DNA from: Clostridium transplantifaecale
GTDB taxonomy: Bacteria; Bacillota; Clostridia; Lachnospirales; Lachnospiraceae
Assembly: GCF_900626075.1 (NCBI RefSeq)
Contig: NZ_UYZY01000001.1
Location: forward strand, 682,001-746,000
Direction: 5' to 3'
Length of the DNA: 64,000 nucleotides
This document shows positions 8,647 through 18,031 of this stretch, one piece after another (position 1 is the first letter of the stretch; the number at the start of each line of letters is the position of its first letter). The notes under the pieces were generated by a model. It made no database searches, was not told the DNA's origin, and worked only from the letters and a program-made list of their open reading frames with translations. The position numbers and the translations under genes were made by a program.

Positions 8647-10206
8647 TTACATTAAAGGGGCAAACAGCCTGAGCGCCTTACCCGCAAAGCGTTTGAGCGG
8701 CGAATACCGGCGGCACTCTTCCACCGTAACCGGCTGGCACATCCCGAGGGTTGCCTGGAAATCTTCTTCCACCGTTAGAACTGTCGTATTTTTATACAGA
8801 TAAGCTGCACACTCAAAGTGCAGATACAGGCTTCTGTAATCCAGATTGATTGTACCGACCACTGCTTTCTCATCATCACTGATAAACATCTTGGCATGGA
8901 TAAATCCCGGCGTATATTCATAAATCTTCACCCCAGCGCGCAGAAGCTCCTCATAGTAGGTTCTGGCTAACAGGTATGCGTAAAGTTTATCCGGGATATG
9001 CGGCATAATGATGATCGTCTCAACGCCCCGCTTTGCCGCATATTTTAAGGCGGTCAGGGTCACATCATCCAGAATCAGATAGGGAGTCATAATATGCACA
9101 TATCGTTTCGCATGGCCCAGGATATCAAGGTATACCTGTTCTCCCACATTTTCCCCGTCAAGCGGGCTGTCCGCATAGGGCATGACAAATCCCGTGCTGT
9201 CCGCCCCTTCCGGCAGCCGGTAATCTTTCGGAACAAGGAAACGGCCATAGTCCTCTTTCTCCATTTCCGTCACTCCCCAAAGCTGAAGAAACATCATCGT
9301 AAAGCTGGCTACTGCGTCACCCTTCAGCATAACGGCCGTATCCTTCCAATGGCCGAACCGTTCCTTTTTGTTAATATATTCATCGGCCAGGTTTACGCCT
9401 CCGGTAAAGCCGGTGTGACCGTCAATGACGCAGATTTTCCTGTGGTCGCGGTTGTTCTGGTAACTGGAAAGCGCCGGTTTCACAGGGGAAAACATCTTGC
9501 ATTTAATGCCCCTGGCCCTCAGTGTTTTAGGGTACGAATAGGGAAGGAGCGCAAGGCTGCACATGCCGTCGTACATAAACCGGACTTCCACCCCTTCTTT
9601 TGCTTTCTGTTCCAGGACTTCCAGAATCGAATTCCACATGAGTCCCCGTTCCACAATGAAATACTCCATAAAAATAAATTTTTCTGCTTTTTTTAATTCT
9701 TCCAGCATCTTTGGATACATATCGTCTCCCAGAGGAAAATATTCCACACTGGTATTCTTATATACCGGAAATTTTCCGTACCGGTTCATATATCGGGCCA
9801 GGTTGCCCTCGCTGGAACTGATGCTTTTGTAGTCCTCCATCACTTCCGGATCCTGTATAAGAAAAGGTTCCACCTCTTTTGCCAGGTACTGGATTCTCCT
9901 GTTAATCAGTTTCACTCCCGGCTGCAATTTCAGGAACAGGTAAAAAAGAGTTCCAAACACCGGAATAATAAGAATAGGCACTACCCAGGATAATTTAATG
10001 CTGCTGTTTTCATCATTGCTGATAATATAGATGAGCACAACGGCGCTCAAGAGGGAAGATCCGCCGTATACATAAATCATATACTCCCTCAGCCAGTTAA
10101 ATCCTGCCATCAGTACGCCAAACTGGATTAAAAGGAACAGGACGAGAAAGGTCGTCCTGCCAAAAATAATTCTTAATAAGCCCCTCAGTTTTTTCATATG
10201 TATCAT
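8647..10206 (-). CDS. cls: Cardiolipin synthase (phospholipase D family)
   Basis: The enzyme condenses two phosphatidylglycerols to cardiolipin and glycerol at the membrane. The 519-residue protein has two N-terminal membrane segments (about residues 12-34 and 37-57, then a third hydrophobic stretch near 75-95). It has two intact HKD catalytic motifs: HRKICVIDGHTGFTGG in the middle and HAKMFISDDEKAVVGT near the C-terminus. Length fits the family. The ATG at 10206 follows AAGGATG; the ATG at 10197 is too far from it. The gene is monocistronic, with an extended -10 promoter upstream and a terminator at 8575-8613. Confidence 0.92.
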   Translation of the reverse strand: MIHMKKLRGLLRIIFGRTTFLVLFLLIQFGVLMAGFNWLREYMIYVYGGSSLLSAVVLIYIISNDENSSIKLSWVVPILIIPVFGTLFYLFLKLQPGVKLINRRIQYLAKEVEPFLIQDPEVMEDYKSISSSEGNLARYMNRYGKFPVYKNTSVEYFPLGDDMYPKMLEELKKAEKFIFMEYFIVERGLMWNSILEVLEQKAKEGVEVRFMYDGMCSLALLPYSYPKTLRARGIKCKMFSPVKPALSSYQNNRDHRKICVIDGHTGFTGGVNLADEYINKKERFGHWKDTAVMLKGDAVASFTMMFLQLWGVTEMEKEDYGRFLVPKDYRLPEGADSTGFVMPYADSPLDGENVGEQVYLDILGHAKRYVHIMTPYLILDDVTLTALKYAAKRGVETIIIMPHIPDKLYAYLLARTYYEELLRAGVKIYEYTPGFIHAKMFISDDEKAVVGTINLDYRSLYLHFECAAYLYKNTTVLTVEEDFQATLGMCQPVTVEECRRYSPLKRFAGKALRLFAPLM

Positions 10207-10294
10207 TCACATCCTTTTATTATTTAGAAAATATTTTGGGATGGATCTCCTCCCTCGCGGGAAACGTACTGCTGCTTTTTGATCCATAAAGGAG

Positions 10295-10303
10295 ATTATA
10301 TCA
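10295..10303 (-). promoter_or_regulatory. Extended -10 promoter of cls
   Basis: TGATATAAT (10303-10295, minus strand) is an extended -10 box about 90 bases before the cls ATG; no good -35 is present. The region where a -35 would sit overlaps the terminator hairpin at 10311-10350. Confidence 0.5.
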
Positions 10304-10310
10304 TTTCTGC

Positions 10311-10350
10311 GCAAAAAGCGATAGAGTAATTTCACCCTATCGCTTTTTGC
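10311..10350 (-). terminator. Terminator hairpin downstream of the giant surface-protein gene
   Basis: GCAAAAAGCGATAG is paired with CTATCGCTTTTTGC across a short loop, 105 bases past the surface-protein stop. It is nearly symmetrical, with the T-run inside the stem. Confidence 0.65.
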
Positions 10351-10454
10351 AGGTATGCTGCAGTTACTGTCCGCTCAATCCATAAGTACAATACGGTTAT
10401 TTGCCGCACCATTTACAAATATGCATTTACTGCTGCCTTTTCTCCTTAAATCAA

Positions 10455-13400
10455 TCAGTCACCCTTCCGGTATTTTCTTCTGTTACAGAGAAGTATAAAC
10501 ATACCTCCAAGCATGATAAACACCAGCGCCGAACAAGGCACCGCTCTTTCGCCCATTTTGGGAAGCGCTGCCAGCGGCACGCCGCTCTCATCAACAGTAA
10601 AGAGATATTCTCCCAGCGGTACGTCGTTGCCGTCAATAATAGTGAGGCCGTAATTGCCGGACGGCAGTTTCCTGTCTATCGTCACGCCATTTTCATATTT
10701 TTTGCGGAATACCTCCTCGCCCTGACCATTTTTAACAACAACGTGGTCAATGCGGTCATCCGGAATCTCTACATGGATTCCCCCATTCGGAGCTTTTCCT
10801 ATCACCGCAGGCGGCATTTCTCCCTGTTTCGACGGAACGGTTACTGCGGGCGGCGTCTCTGAAGGCGGCGCCGTATTTTCTTCCCCTGGACTTTCAGGGG
10901 ACGGTGTTTCCTCCGTTTTTGTCTCAGCTCCCGGTCCGGTCGGAACTTTGCTGCTTCCGCCTCCGGAAGCGCTTCCACCGCCGCCTCCGCCATGGCTTCC
11001 TGTGCTTTTTCTTCTGTCCCCAATCACAATCTCTCTTAGTTCCTCATCTTCTGTCATATCTGAATCTGCCGTATTTTTCGTCAGTTCAATTCCCTGATTT
11101 TCCATATCGGAAGACAAGGTGACGCGGTAAGAAGTCGCAGTGTTCAGATAATAACCGGACGGCGGGGTGATTTCAGCCACAAGATATATTCCGTATGGGA
11201 TATCCTCGAAGCGAAATACGCCGTCGCTGCCGCTCAGCGCTGTTTTACCCAGATAAACATTTTCTTTTGTAAAGCTTTCGGCGTCTTCTTTAAAAAGGCC
11301 CATTAAAGCTCCATCCAGACCTTTGGAATTCTCCGTCACAGGAGCGGTTACTTTTCTGCCGGTTATGGTTCCGCGTTTCAGGTGATTTGTGAACCTGGCT
11401 TCCCCGCCTCTGACGATTCCGTCTACGGTTTCAATCCTGCCGTTCCATATAAACGGATCCAGAAGATAGGTTCCCTGTTCCGAAGTCCTTCTGCTCTCCA
11501 CCTCTTTCACCTGATAGGAACCGGATTTTACGTTCTTAATAAGAATCGTGCCGGCTTTCCCTGTTTCCAGATAAACGCCGTCGTCTTTTATTTCAATTAT
11601 GGCAGCGCCCTCTACATCTTCCTCCCTGAGTCTTTCCTGAATTGGAGTTCCCCCCACATCCCGGCCGGTCAGAAGGAATCTGAAGCCCGAAATATCGGTT
11701 CCGTCGGCTCCGGAAAGAATAGTTCCGTCCTCCGCCTCAACCAGCTTCTGAATCAAAATCGCCTCTTCCAGGAATGAATTGACAAAACTGCTGCCATCCG
11801 CATCATTCGATATCACGTATTCACCGTGATCGGCGCCGGTTCCGCCGAGCGCTTTCTGTTTATTTATAACATATACGTTTTCATCGGCCCGGTATCCGGC
11901 GGGAGCCATCTTTTCTACGATCTGATAAGAAATATCTCTGCCATAGTATAAGACCGGCTGTGCCGCCGATGCTTCCACTGTTCCGGCCGTCTCTGTTACG
12001 CCGGAATAGGTAAAGTAATCCCAGATACTGCTGTCCTTCAGGAGAATCAATTCCGGGTTTTCAGCCGGATCCGGCAGGCTGTGTATTCCTCCTGCTGATT
12101 CCTTCAGTCTGCATAACTCCGTCACCGTACCGTTCTCATCCGCGGCCTGAAGTACAAATACCGCATTCTCCAGCGGACGTTTATCCGCATCCGTTTTGTT
12201 GATTCCGATTCGGAAGGTTTCAGCCGCGTTGTCAAATTCCAGCCTGTCGATGGAACCGGATGCCGCAGTGGCAGTTGTGTGTTCCTGAACTTCCACAGCC
12301 ATCTCCATATCCGCCGCACCGGTAACCGGTACATATCCGTCAGGCGCTTTCATCTCACGCAGTCTGTATTGACCAACCGGAACATTCTTAAACATTACGA
12401 TTCCGTCTTCATTGGATTCAACCGTTGCATAAGGCTCTGCGGCATTCAGTTCAAAGAGTCCGAATACGGCACCTTTAAGCGGCTTTTTTTGTAAGGTTCC
12501 TTTATCCGAATACCACGCACCGTTCTTTACAGCTTTAACACTACCTGTCGCCGACTGAATATTGTAATAGAGCAGTGAGGTTTTCTCAGCGGCGATTTCC
12601 ATTTTTTTATCTCCGCTGTTCAGAACGCCCCCTGACTTTTTATCAAGGCCGACATAGACGGTTTGCTGATCCTGCGTAATTTTAAAAGGAATATAACCTC
12701 CGTTATTTACCGTATCCAGTTCTGAATCTTTTACAAAATCCGGAGGACAGCCTGTCTCTTTCAAATAATACTGTGTATTTAGCAGCAGCGTATTATAGTC
12801 CGAAATAAAGTTACCGTTTTCCTGCGTAGTAAGCACCTCAACCGGGGTTAAAAGATCCGGAGAGCCGCCTTTATCACCATATACCGTAAACTCAGCGCCT
12901 GCGAGACTCTTACCGGTTAAATAAATTTTACCGTCTAACTTCTCAGCCTGAACTTTGTTCACCTGAATATAGCCGTAAGGAACATTGTTTTCTACTTTTA
13001 AGTCAGCCGGATTCTTTGGCTGGTAAAAGACAATACTATCCTCCGTTACCGCTTCCACCTCCTGTGAGCCAATCACTATGTGCTGAGCCGGATCCTGAGC
13101 CGTTACATTCCTGAAAGTTACGGTTCTGGCTGCTGTCTCGTCTGTCTCTATTGTAACCTCAATTTTCTGAAGAACCTGGTTATCGGACAGGATACCGTTT
13201 ACGTCCTCCGGCTGTTTCTCTGTAAACAGATAAGTACCGTCATAAAAATTCTCCGCGTTAACAAAGCCTGCATCATCAAGACTGACTTCCGGACAAGGCA
13301 GGTACTCCATAAATCCTTTGTCTCTTGTGTCTTCCCTGCTGTTAATGTCTGCAACAACCGGAGATTGGGATGGCTCCATCTCGTTTTTAAATATTTGTCC

Positions 13401-16400
13401 GCCATCTCCAAGACGGGAAACATAAAACGCCACCCGGAGATTTTCCCCTGCTTTTAACACCTGACCTGTCTGCGTATTTTTTGTAAACCTGATATTTGTT
13501 TTGTATGGTACATTTATGGCACTGTATGAAGCATCTTCTTTTATCAGCAGTTCCCCTGTCATTTCCGGCTCAAGATAATCCCCCGTATCCGGATCCAGAC
13601 GGATTTCAATTTGTTCCTTCTTGTCACTAATCTCATACCCGGCTGCAGATTTTTCGATGAGTTCATAAACTCCGGGATCCAGATTTTCAAAAACAACTTT
13701 TCCATTGGTATCGCTCTTTGCTTCACGCTTTACAAAACCTCCGGAGGATTCCAGCGTGAACACAGCTCCGGAAATTGTTTCTCCTTTATCACCTTTCTTT
13801 ACAAACTCCAGCCTGTTACCAGTTGAACCTGAGTGCGGAGTGTTATCAATGGAAACAGTATCCATATATTCCCTGCAAATCTGGACATCAGGAACCATCT
13901 CCCGGAACTTGGCGATAACATCTGGATCCGTGCTGTATACAAAGTAGGCCGGTTCCGCCAGTTTAGTATATCCTGGAGGCGCCTTTGTTTCCGTCAGGCG
14001 GTAAAGCCTGTCCCGCTTAAACCGCATGAAGGTTGCTTTTCCATTCCCCTTTGTCGTTTTGATAATTGATTCGTTGCCGGGATCTTCCGTATTCTTGTCT
14101 TTCATTAGTTTCAGTTCAAATTCTGCGCCTGGAAGCGTTACTTTCTTTGTATCTGAATTCGAACTGAATTTTTCAATCATCAACGTGTTAATAAGATTTC
14201 CGGTAACAAATTGTTTCAGATTAAAATCATTCGCCGATTCTGCTAATGATTCCCTGCTCCCCTCCTCTTTTCCGGAACGTGTAACAGTGATATCATTCGT
14301 CATATTATTTTTAGCTGTATTATCTACCAGCCAGGTCGAAAATTCCACTACAAACGGCTGATTAGAAAGCTCGGACGGCGTAGCCGGAAGAGTGATGGTA
14401 AAACCGCTCTCATCTGCTTTCAGATTCAGCTGATTAGATGCATCATGAACCGGTTCACCTTTTTCGTAGCTCCCATCCTGCTTTACTGTGGCCCTGTAAT
14501 ACTTAAATGAGTCGGTATCCAAATCAAGGGCGTCTATCAGATGATCCGTTATCACCACCTCCGACATGTCCACGGCAGTTCTGTTGATAATAAGGCTCCA
14601 GTCGATCTTTCCCCCGCCAGCAATATACTTTCCATCTTTAACCAGGTATGGACGTAATCCTTCATTCACAGCCTCAGCCTCGGCCGACACTGCCGTTTCA
14701 CCACCAATCGCCTCTCCTGATTCAGCATCATAAGCGAAAACATAGCCGGTTAAGTATGCATTATTCTTAAAAGTCACTTTATCCTGCAGCTTAAATTCAT
14801 CGATCCTGTACTTCTCATCGACGTCTGTCAGAAATTCGATTTCATAGCTGTCATTCGACTGATACAATTCTTCCGAAGATCCTTCTTCCCTAAACGTGAA
14901 AGTTACAGTATTCCTGGAATATCCATTCTCAGTTAAATTTTTCTCCTCTGCAACGCTCATAATGACAGCGCTGCTATCTGTTTTTGTAAATCTGAACTCC
15001 GGCAGTTCCGCTGGTGTGGCCGCCGGGACTTTCTCACCCGAGACTTCCTTGCCCGAACCGTCCTTCATCTTTACCGACGTCACTTCGGCTAAAGATACCC
15101 CTACAGGCAGCTCGTCTGTGATTTTTTGTTCTTTTATCAGCACATTGGACAGATTGGCTGTAATACGCCATTTTATTTGATTTTTTTCATAATCGTAGTT
15201 ATTACCGCTGCTGACATTCATACTTTCTTTTTTAAGAAGTACATTTGGTATAATTTTTGAAGCGGATATTTTTTTCTCTTTTTCTAAGATTGGATCCTTG
15301 CCTGAATATAGCTGATATACAGCATCGTTTGATACGGAACCTCCATTTGTATTACTGAATATTAGTGGATCTACTACTTTAGTCACAATTTCAAAAATGT
15401 AGAAGTCGTCCTGAGAGACTTTGCCAATATGGATTTCAATCTTTTCTCCCGTTTTTTTACCATCTTTATCCTTTACCTCTGAGATTACATATCCCTTTGT
15501 TCCACCTGTCACTTCTGTTAAACGCGGCAGTGCCAATATCTCGTTTCCAAACCCTGTATCCCTGTTATACTTTTTTAATACCAATTCCTGCTTGTCATTG
15601 AAGGTGCTGGCAAGAATCTGCTGTTTCACATCATTGAAACCGTCCTTTATCACGATGTCATCCAGAGTATTTCCAAGCTTATTAACCTCAAACTGCCAGG
15701 ACATAATCTGTTTGTTTTCTATATAATTTCCGGCTGTTTTTTCAACCACATTATACTCCACTTCAATCTGGCTGCTCATGTTATAATCAAAGTACCAGTC
15801 TCCGGAGCCTGTACCGCTGCCTTTTTCTGTTTTGTAAAAAAATCCGGCTGCGTTATTAAGTTCTATTTTATCGCTGAACTGACTGTCCCCCGTTTTTTCA
15901 GACAATTTTGTCTTGTATTTGATTGTGACTTTTTTATTAAGGATATCTTTCACCGGAAGGATAAATGCGGTATAGACCGTAGCCGTTCCGTCTGATGAAC
16001 GATATTTATAGGAAAACTTCTGCGCTGAACCGTTCCCATTTTGGCTGTCATTTTCCAACACTTCCAGCGCGCTTGGGGATGCCTTTAAAAACTCAAGTGG
16101 ATCCGCTTCTTCCGACTCAAAGTATTCCCCTGAATCATGCAGTTCCACTTTGCTGTTGGCTTCGTCACCATCTATAGTAATTCCATCAGAAGTAATTCCA
16201 TCAGAAGTAATTCCATCAGACAGTATATAGTCCTGAGCTTCCGATTCCGTCCAGTCGATTATATAGGCAGATTCTATCCCGCCTCTTAAAATGCTCTGGA
16301 AATTTATCGTCCATTCCACAATATTTCCGTTGTGTCCGTGCAGTTTTCCGTCCTTTTCCAGTGTTCGGTTTAATTCCATTTCTGTACTGATCATATTCGA

Positions 16401-17813
16401 ATCGACAAGGTTCTTAAGCTCTTCACCGTTCTCTTCTTTCAGTGATGCCCTGTTCTCAAATTTCTTAGTATAAACATCCTCCGCATAGTCCGGAATACTT
16501 TCATACTCTTCCTCTGTAAGGCGGGCCACAACTGTAATACCAGCTTCGACAATATGACCGCTGCTGTCTGTCTTCTGCCCCGGGTAATCAGAGGCATCGG
16601 AAGCGCTGGCGATCTGGTATTTCAACGTATAAATACCGTCTTCTTCTATTATCTGGTACTCCGATGGGGTTGCCAGCAATTGCCCTCCCTTTCCTTTCTG
16701 TCCGGCCCAAACTTCTCCGATTTCAAGTCCTTTAGGTAACGTATCAACAATCCATTTTCCCGACAGATCGGCTGTGCCCGAACTGCCCCCTGATTCCTGA
16801 GACATGTACTCTCTAAAAAGGCTTCTTTTTTTCTTTTTACCTAATTGATCATATTTATTTTCAAGGCGTTCACGGCTGTCGGACCACTCCTCCAGTGACT
16901 GCTCTTCATCCTCGGATATCGGTTCTTCCGATTCCATCATTTCAATATATTCTTCCAGCGTTATTTCATCTCTTAATTCGCCGGCTGTGGCTGCTGCTGA
17001 ATCAGAGGCCACGCGGAGCACCGAACTGCTCGCTTTCGGCGGCTTCACCTTTGCTGTTATTGTATATTCAATTTCAGTCCCGTTCACTTTGTCCGGTCCT
17101 TTTTTTACCAGCTCATACTCACTTTCTTCCCCCGGTTCCGGACTCTCCCCTCCGCCATTCAGGCTCAGTTCCACCTCTCCGTCCGGATTCACCTTAGCTT
17201 CTATTTCATCACCTTCTTTGGCTCCGTTTGCAGAAAAATCAAAAGCCTTCATAAAGCTCACGTTTTCATATGCATAAGCATACTCTTTATAAATTGTGAA
17301 ACTTGTCTCCAGCTTTCCGTTTCCCTTATCCGTAAACTGATAGGAACCAATAGGAGTTCCTTCTGGGATTTGACCGTTATTTTCAGCAACCAGAGTTCCT
17401 GTGGATTTGCCTGTGAACTTTATTTTATCGCCACAACTAATTATAAAACGAAACTTCACCTGAGGTAAAAATTTATCACCATCCCCAGTAACCCAGTCTT
17501 TTAATTCTCCGTTACCACTATTAGCCTCATACTGTTCTCCGGCATACTCTAATAAATTATCTGAATTTAACGATGCCTCTATACTAAAACTGAATTTCCC
17601 GTCACTGCCCACATTTCCCGCCGATATTTTAATCTTCCCGAATGCATCTGACGGTGAAGCCGAAACACTTTCTGTAATATCCACCCATGACGAAGAAGCA
17701 AAAACAGGCAATACCCTGCCCGATACCATAGTCTGCAGCAGTATCACGCAGATCAGCACCCAGGACAGCCTTTGCTTCCATTCGTTCCTCAGTCTTTTTA
17801 ACTTTTCTTCCAT
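10455..17813 (-). CDS. Giant Cna-B/SpaA-type surface protein with non-canonical sorting signal
   Basis: The 2452-residue protein begins with a signal peptide (basic start, hydrophobic core, cleavage near VFASS). It continues as long beta-rich adhesin-like regions, then about seven SpaA/Cna-B modules recognisable by endings such as LTETKAPPGY, LIEKSAAGY, LREMKAPDGY, VEKMAPAGY and VAEITPPSGY. A Gly/Ser then Pro/Glu/Thr-rich linker precedes the C-terminal LPKMG (residues 2417-2421), a hydrophobic span and a basic tail. Cna-B modules normally carry Lys-Asn isopeptide bonds and form stalks of pili or adhesins. The Met in place of Thr in the sorting motif is a single-base difference (ATG versus ACG). 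I chose the ATG at 17813 (AGAGGGA upstream) over one at 17837. No sortase or pilin partner gene is in the window. Confidence 0.88.
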   Translation of the reverse strand: MEEKLKRLRNEWKQRLSWVLICVILLQTMVSGRVLPVFASSSWVDITESVSASPSDAFGKIKISAGNVGSDGKFSFSIEASLNSDNLLEYAGEQYEANSGNGELKDWVTGDGDKFLPQVKFRFIISCGDKIKFTGKSTGTLVAENNGQIPEGTPIGSYQFTDKGNGKLETSFTIYKEYAYAYENVSFMKAFDFSANGAKEGDEIEAKVNPDGEVELSLNGGGESPEPGEESEYELVKKGPDKVNGTEIEYTITAKVKPPKASSSVLRVASDSAAATAGELRDEITLEEYIEMMESEEPISEDEEQSLEEWSDSRERLENKYDQLGKKKKRSLFREYMSQESGGSSGTADLSGKWIVDTLPKGLEIGEVWAGQKGKGGQLLATPSEYQIIEEDGIYTLKYQIASASDASDYPGQKTDSSGHIVEAGITVVARLTEEEYESIPDYAEDVYTKKFENRASLKEENGEELKNLVDSNMISTEMELNRTLEKDGKLHGHNGNIVEWTINFQSILRGGIESAYIIDWTESEAQDYILSDGITSDGITSDGITIDGDEANSKVELHDSGEYFESEEADPLEFLKASPSALEVLENDSQNGNGSAQKFSYKYRSSDGTATVYTAFILPVKDILNKKVTIKYKTKLSEKTGDSQFSDKIELNNAAGFFYKTEKGSGTGSGDWYFDYNMSSQIEVEYNVVEKTAGNYIENKQIMSWQFEVNKLGNTLDDIVIKDGFNDVKQQILASTFNDKQELVLKKYNRDTGFGNEILALPRLTEVTGGTKGYVISEVKDKDGKKTGEKIEIHIGKVSQDDFYIFEIVTKVVDPLIFSNTNGGSVSNDAVYQLYSGKDPILEKEKKISASKIIPNVLLKKESMNVSSGNNYDYEKNQIKWRITANLSNVLIKEQKITDELPVGVSLAEVTSVKMKDGSGKEVSGEKVPAATPAELPEFRFTKTDSSAVIMSVAEEKNLTENGYSRNTVTFTFREEGSSEELYQSNDSYEIEFLTDVDEKYRIDEFKLQDKVTFKNNAYLTGYVFAYDAESGEAIGGETAVSAEAEAVNEGLRPYLVKDGKYIAGGGKIDWSLIINRTAVDMSEVVITDHLIDALDLDTDSFKYYRATVKQDGSYEKGEPVHDASNQLNLKADESGFTITLPATPSELSNQPFVVEFSTWLVDNTAKNNMTNDITVTRSGKEEGSRESLAESANDFNLKQFVTGNLINTLMIEKFSSNSDTKKVTLPGAEFELKLMKDKNTEDPGNESIIKTTKGNGKATFMRFKRDRLYRLTETKAPPGYTKLAEPAYFVYSTDPDVIAKFREMVPDVQICREYMDTVSIDNTPHSGSTGNRLEFVKKGDKGETISGAVFTLESSGGFVKREAKSDTNGKVVFENLDPGVYELIEKSAAGYEISDKKEQIEIRLDPDTGDYLEPEMTGELLIKEDASYSAINVPYKTNIRFTKNTQTGQVLKAGENLRVAFYVSRLGDGGQIFKNEMEPSQSPVVADINSREDTRDKGFMEYLPCPEVSLDDAGFVNAENFYDGTYLFTEKQPEDVNGILSDNQVLQKIEVTIETDETAARTVTFRNVTAQDPAQHIVIGSQEVEAVTEDSIVFYQPKNPADLKVENNVPYGYIQVNKVQAEKLDGKIYLTGKSLAGAEFTVYGDKGGSPDLLTPVEVLTTQENGNFISDYNTLLLNTQYYLKETGCPPDFVKDSELDTVNNGGYIPFKITQDQQTVYVGLDKKSGGVLNSGDKKMEIAAEKTSLLYYNIQSATGSVKAVKNGAWYSDKGTLQKKPLKGAVFGLFELNAAEPYATVESNEDGIVMFKNVPVGQYRLREMKAPDGYVPVTGAADMEMAVEVQEHTTATAASGSIDRLEFDNAAETFRIGINKTDADKRPLENAVFVLQAADENGTVTELCRLKESAGGIHSLPDPAENPELILLKDSSIWDYFTYSGVTETAGTVEASAAQPVLYYGRDISYQIVEKMAPAGYRADENVYVINKQKALGGTGADHGEYVISNDADGSSFVNSFLEEAILIQKLVEAEDGTILSGADGTDISGFRFLLTGRDVGGTPIQERLREEDVEGAAIIEIKDDGVYLETGKAGTILIKNVKSGSYQVKEVESRRTSEQGTYLLDPFIWNGRIETVDGIVRGGEARFTNHLKRGTITGRKVTAPVTENSKGLDGALMGLFKEDAESFTKENVYLGKTALSGSDGVFRFEDIPYGIYLVAEITPPSGYYLNTATSYRVTLSSDMENQGIELTKNTADSDMTEDEELREIVIGDRRKSTGSHGGGGGGSASGGGSSKVPTGPGAETKTEETPSPESPGEENTAPPSETPPAVTVPSKQGEMPPAVIGKAPNGGIHVEIPDDRIDHVVVKNGQGEEVFRKKYENGVTIDRKLPSGNYGLTIIDGNDVPLGEYLFTVDESGVPLAALPKMGERAVPCSALVFIMLGGMFILLCNRRKYRKGD
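16176..16220. repeat. Three perfect 15-bp tandem repeats inside the surface-protein gene
   Basis: AGTAATTCCATCAGA occurs three times head to tail with no mismatch, giving the in-frame pentapeptide repeat SDGIT on the coding strand. Perfect copies imply recent slippage; unit length keeps the frame, so copy number can change without breaking the gene. Confidence 0.9.
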
Positions 17814-17876
17814 ACACAAGTCCCTCTTTCGTATCATTTCTTTAAAGCAGAAGATTCATTAATTTCATACCGGCTT

Positions 17877-17885
17877 ATTATAGCA
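17877..17885 (-). promoter_or_regulatory. Extended -10 promoter of the surface-protein gene
   Basis: TGCTATAAT on the minus strand (17885-17877) is a perfect extended -10 about 65 bases before the chosen start; no good -35 was found, and no riboswitch-like structure was recognised in the leader. Confidence 0.5.
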
Positions 17886-17971
17886 AAAGATTAACAAGCA
17901 CTCGGCTGCATTACTGTAAAACTGCTTTTTTTACCAAACTGTATTTCTATTACGAAAGGGGGGTTTGCACT

Positions 17972-18005
17972 AAAAAAGAGGAAACAGTTTTAACTCTGTC
18001 TCCTC
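17972..18005 (-). terminator. Terminator of the O-acetylhomoserine sulfhydrylase gene
   Basis: GAGGAGACAG pairs with CTGTTTCCTC (one wobble) and is followed by six T residues on the minus strand, 27 bases past the stop at 18032. Confidence 0.85.
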
Positions 18006-18031
18006 TTAAAATACTGCTTTTATTTCTATTT

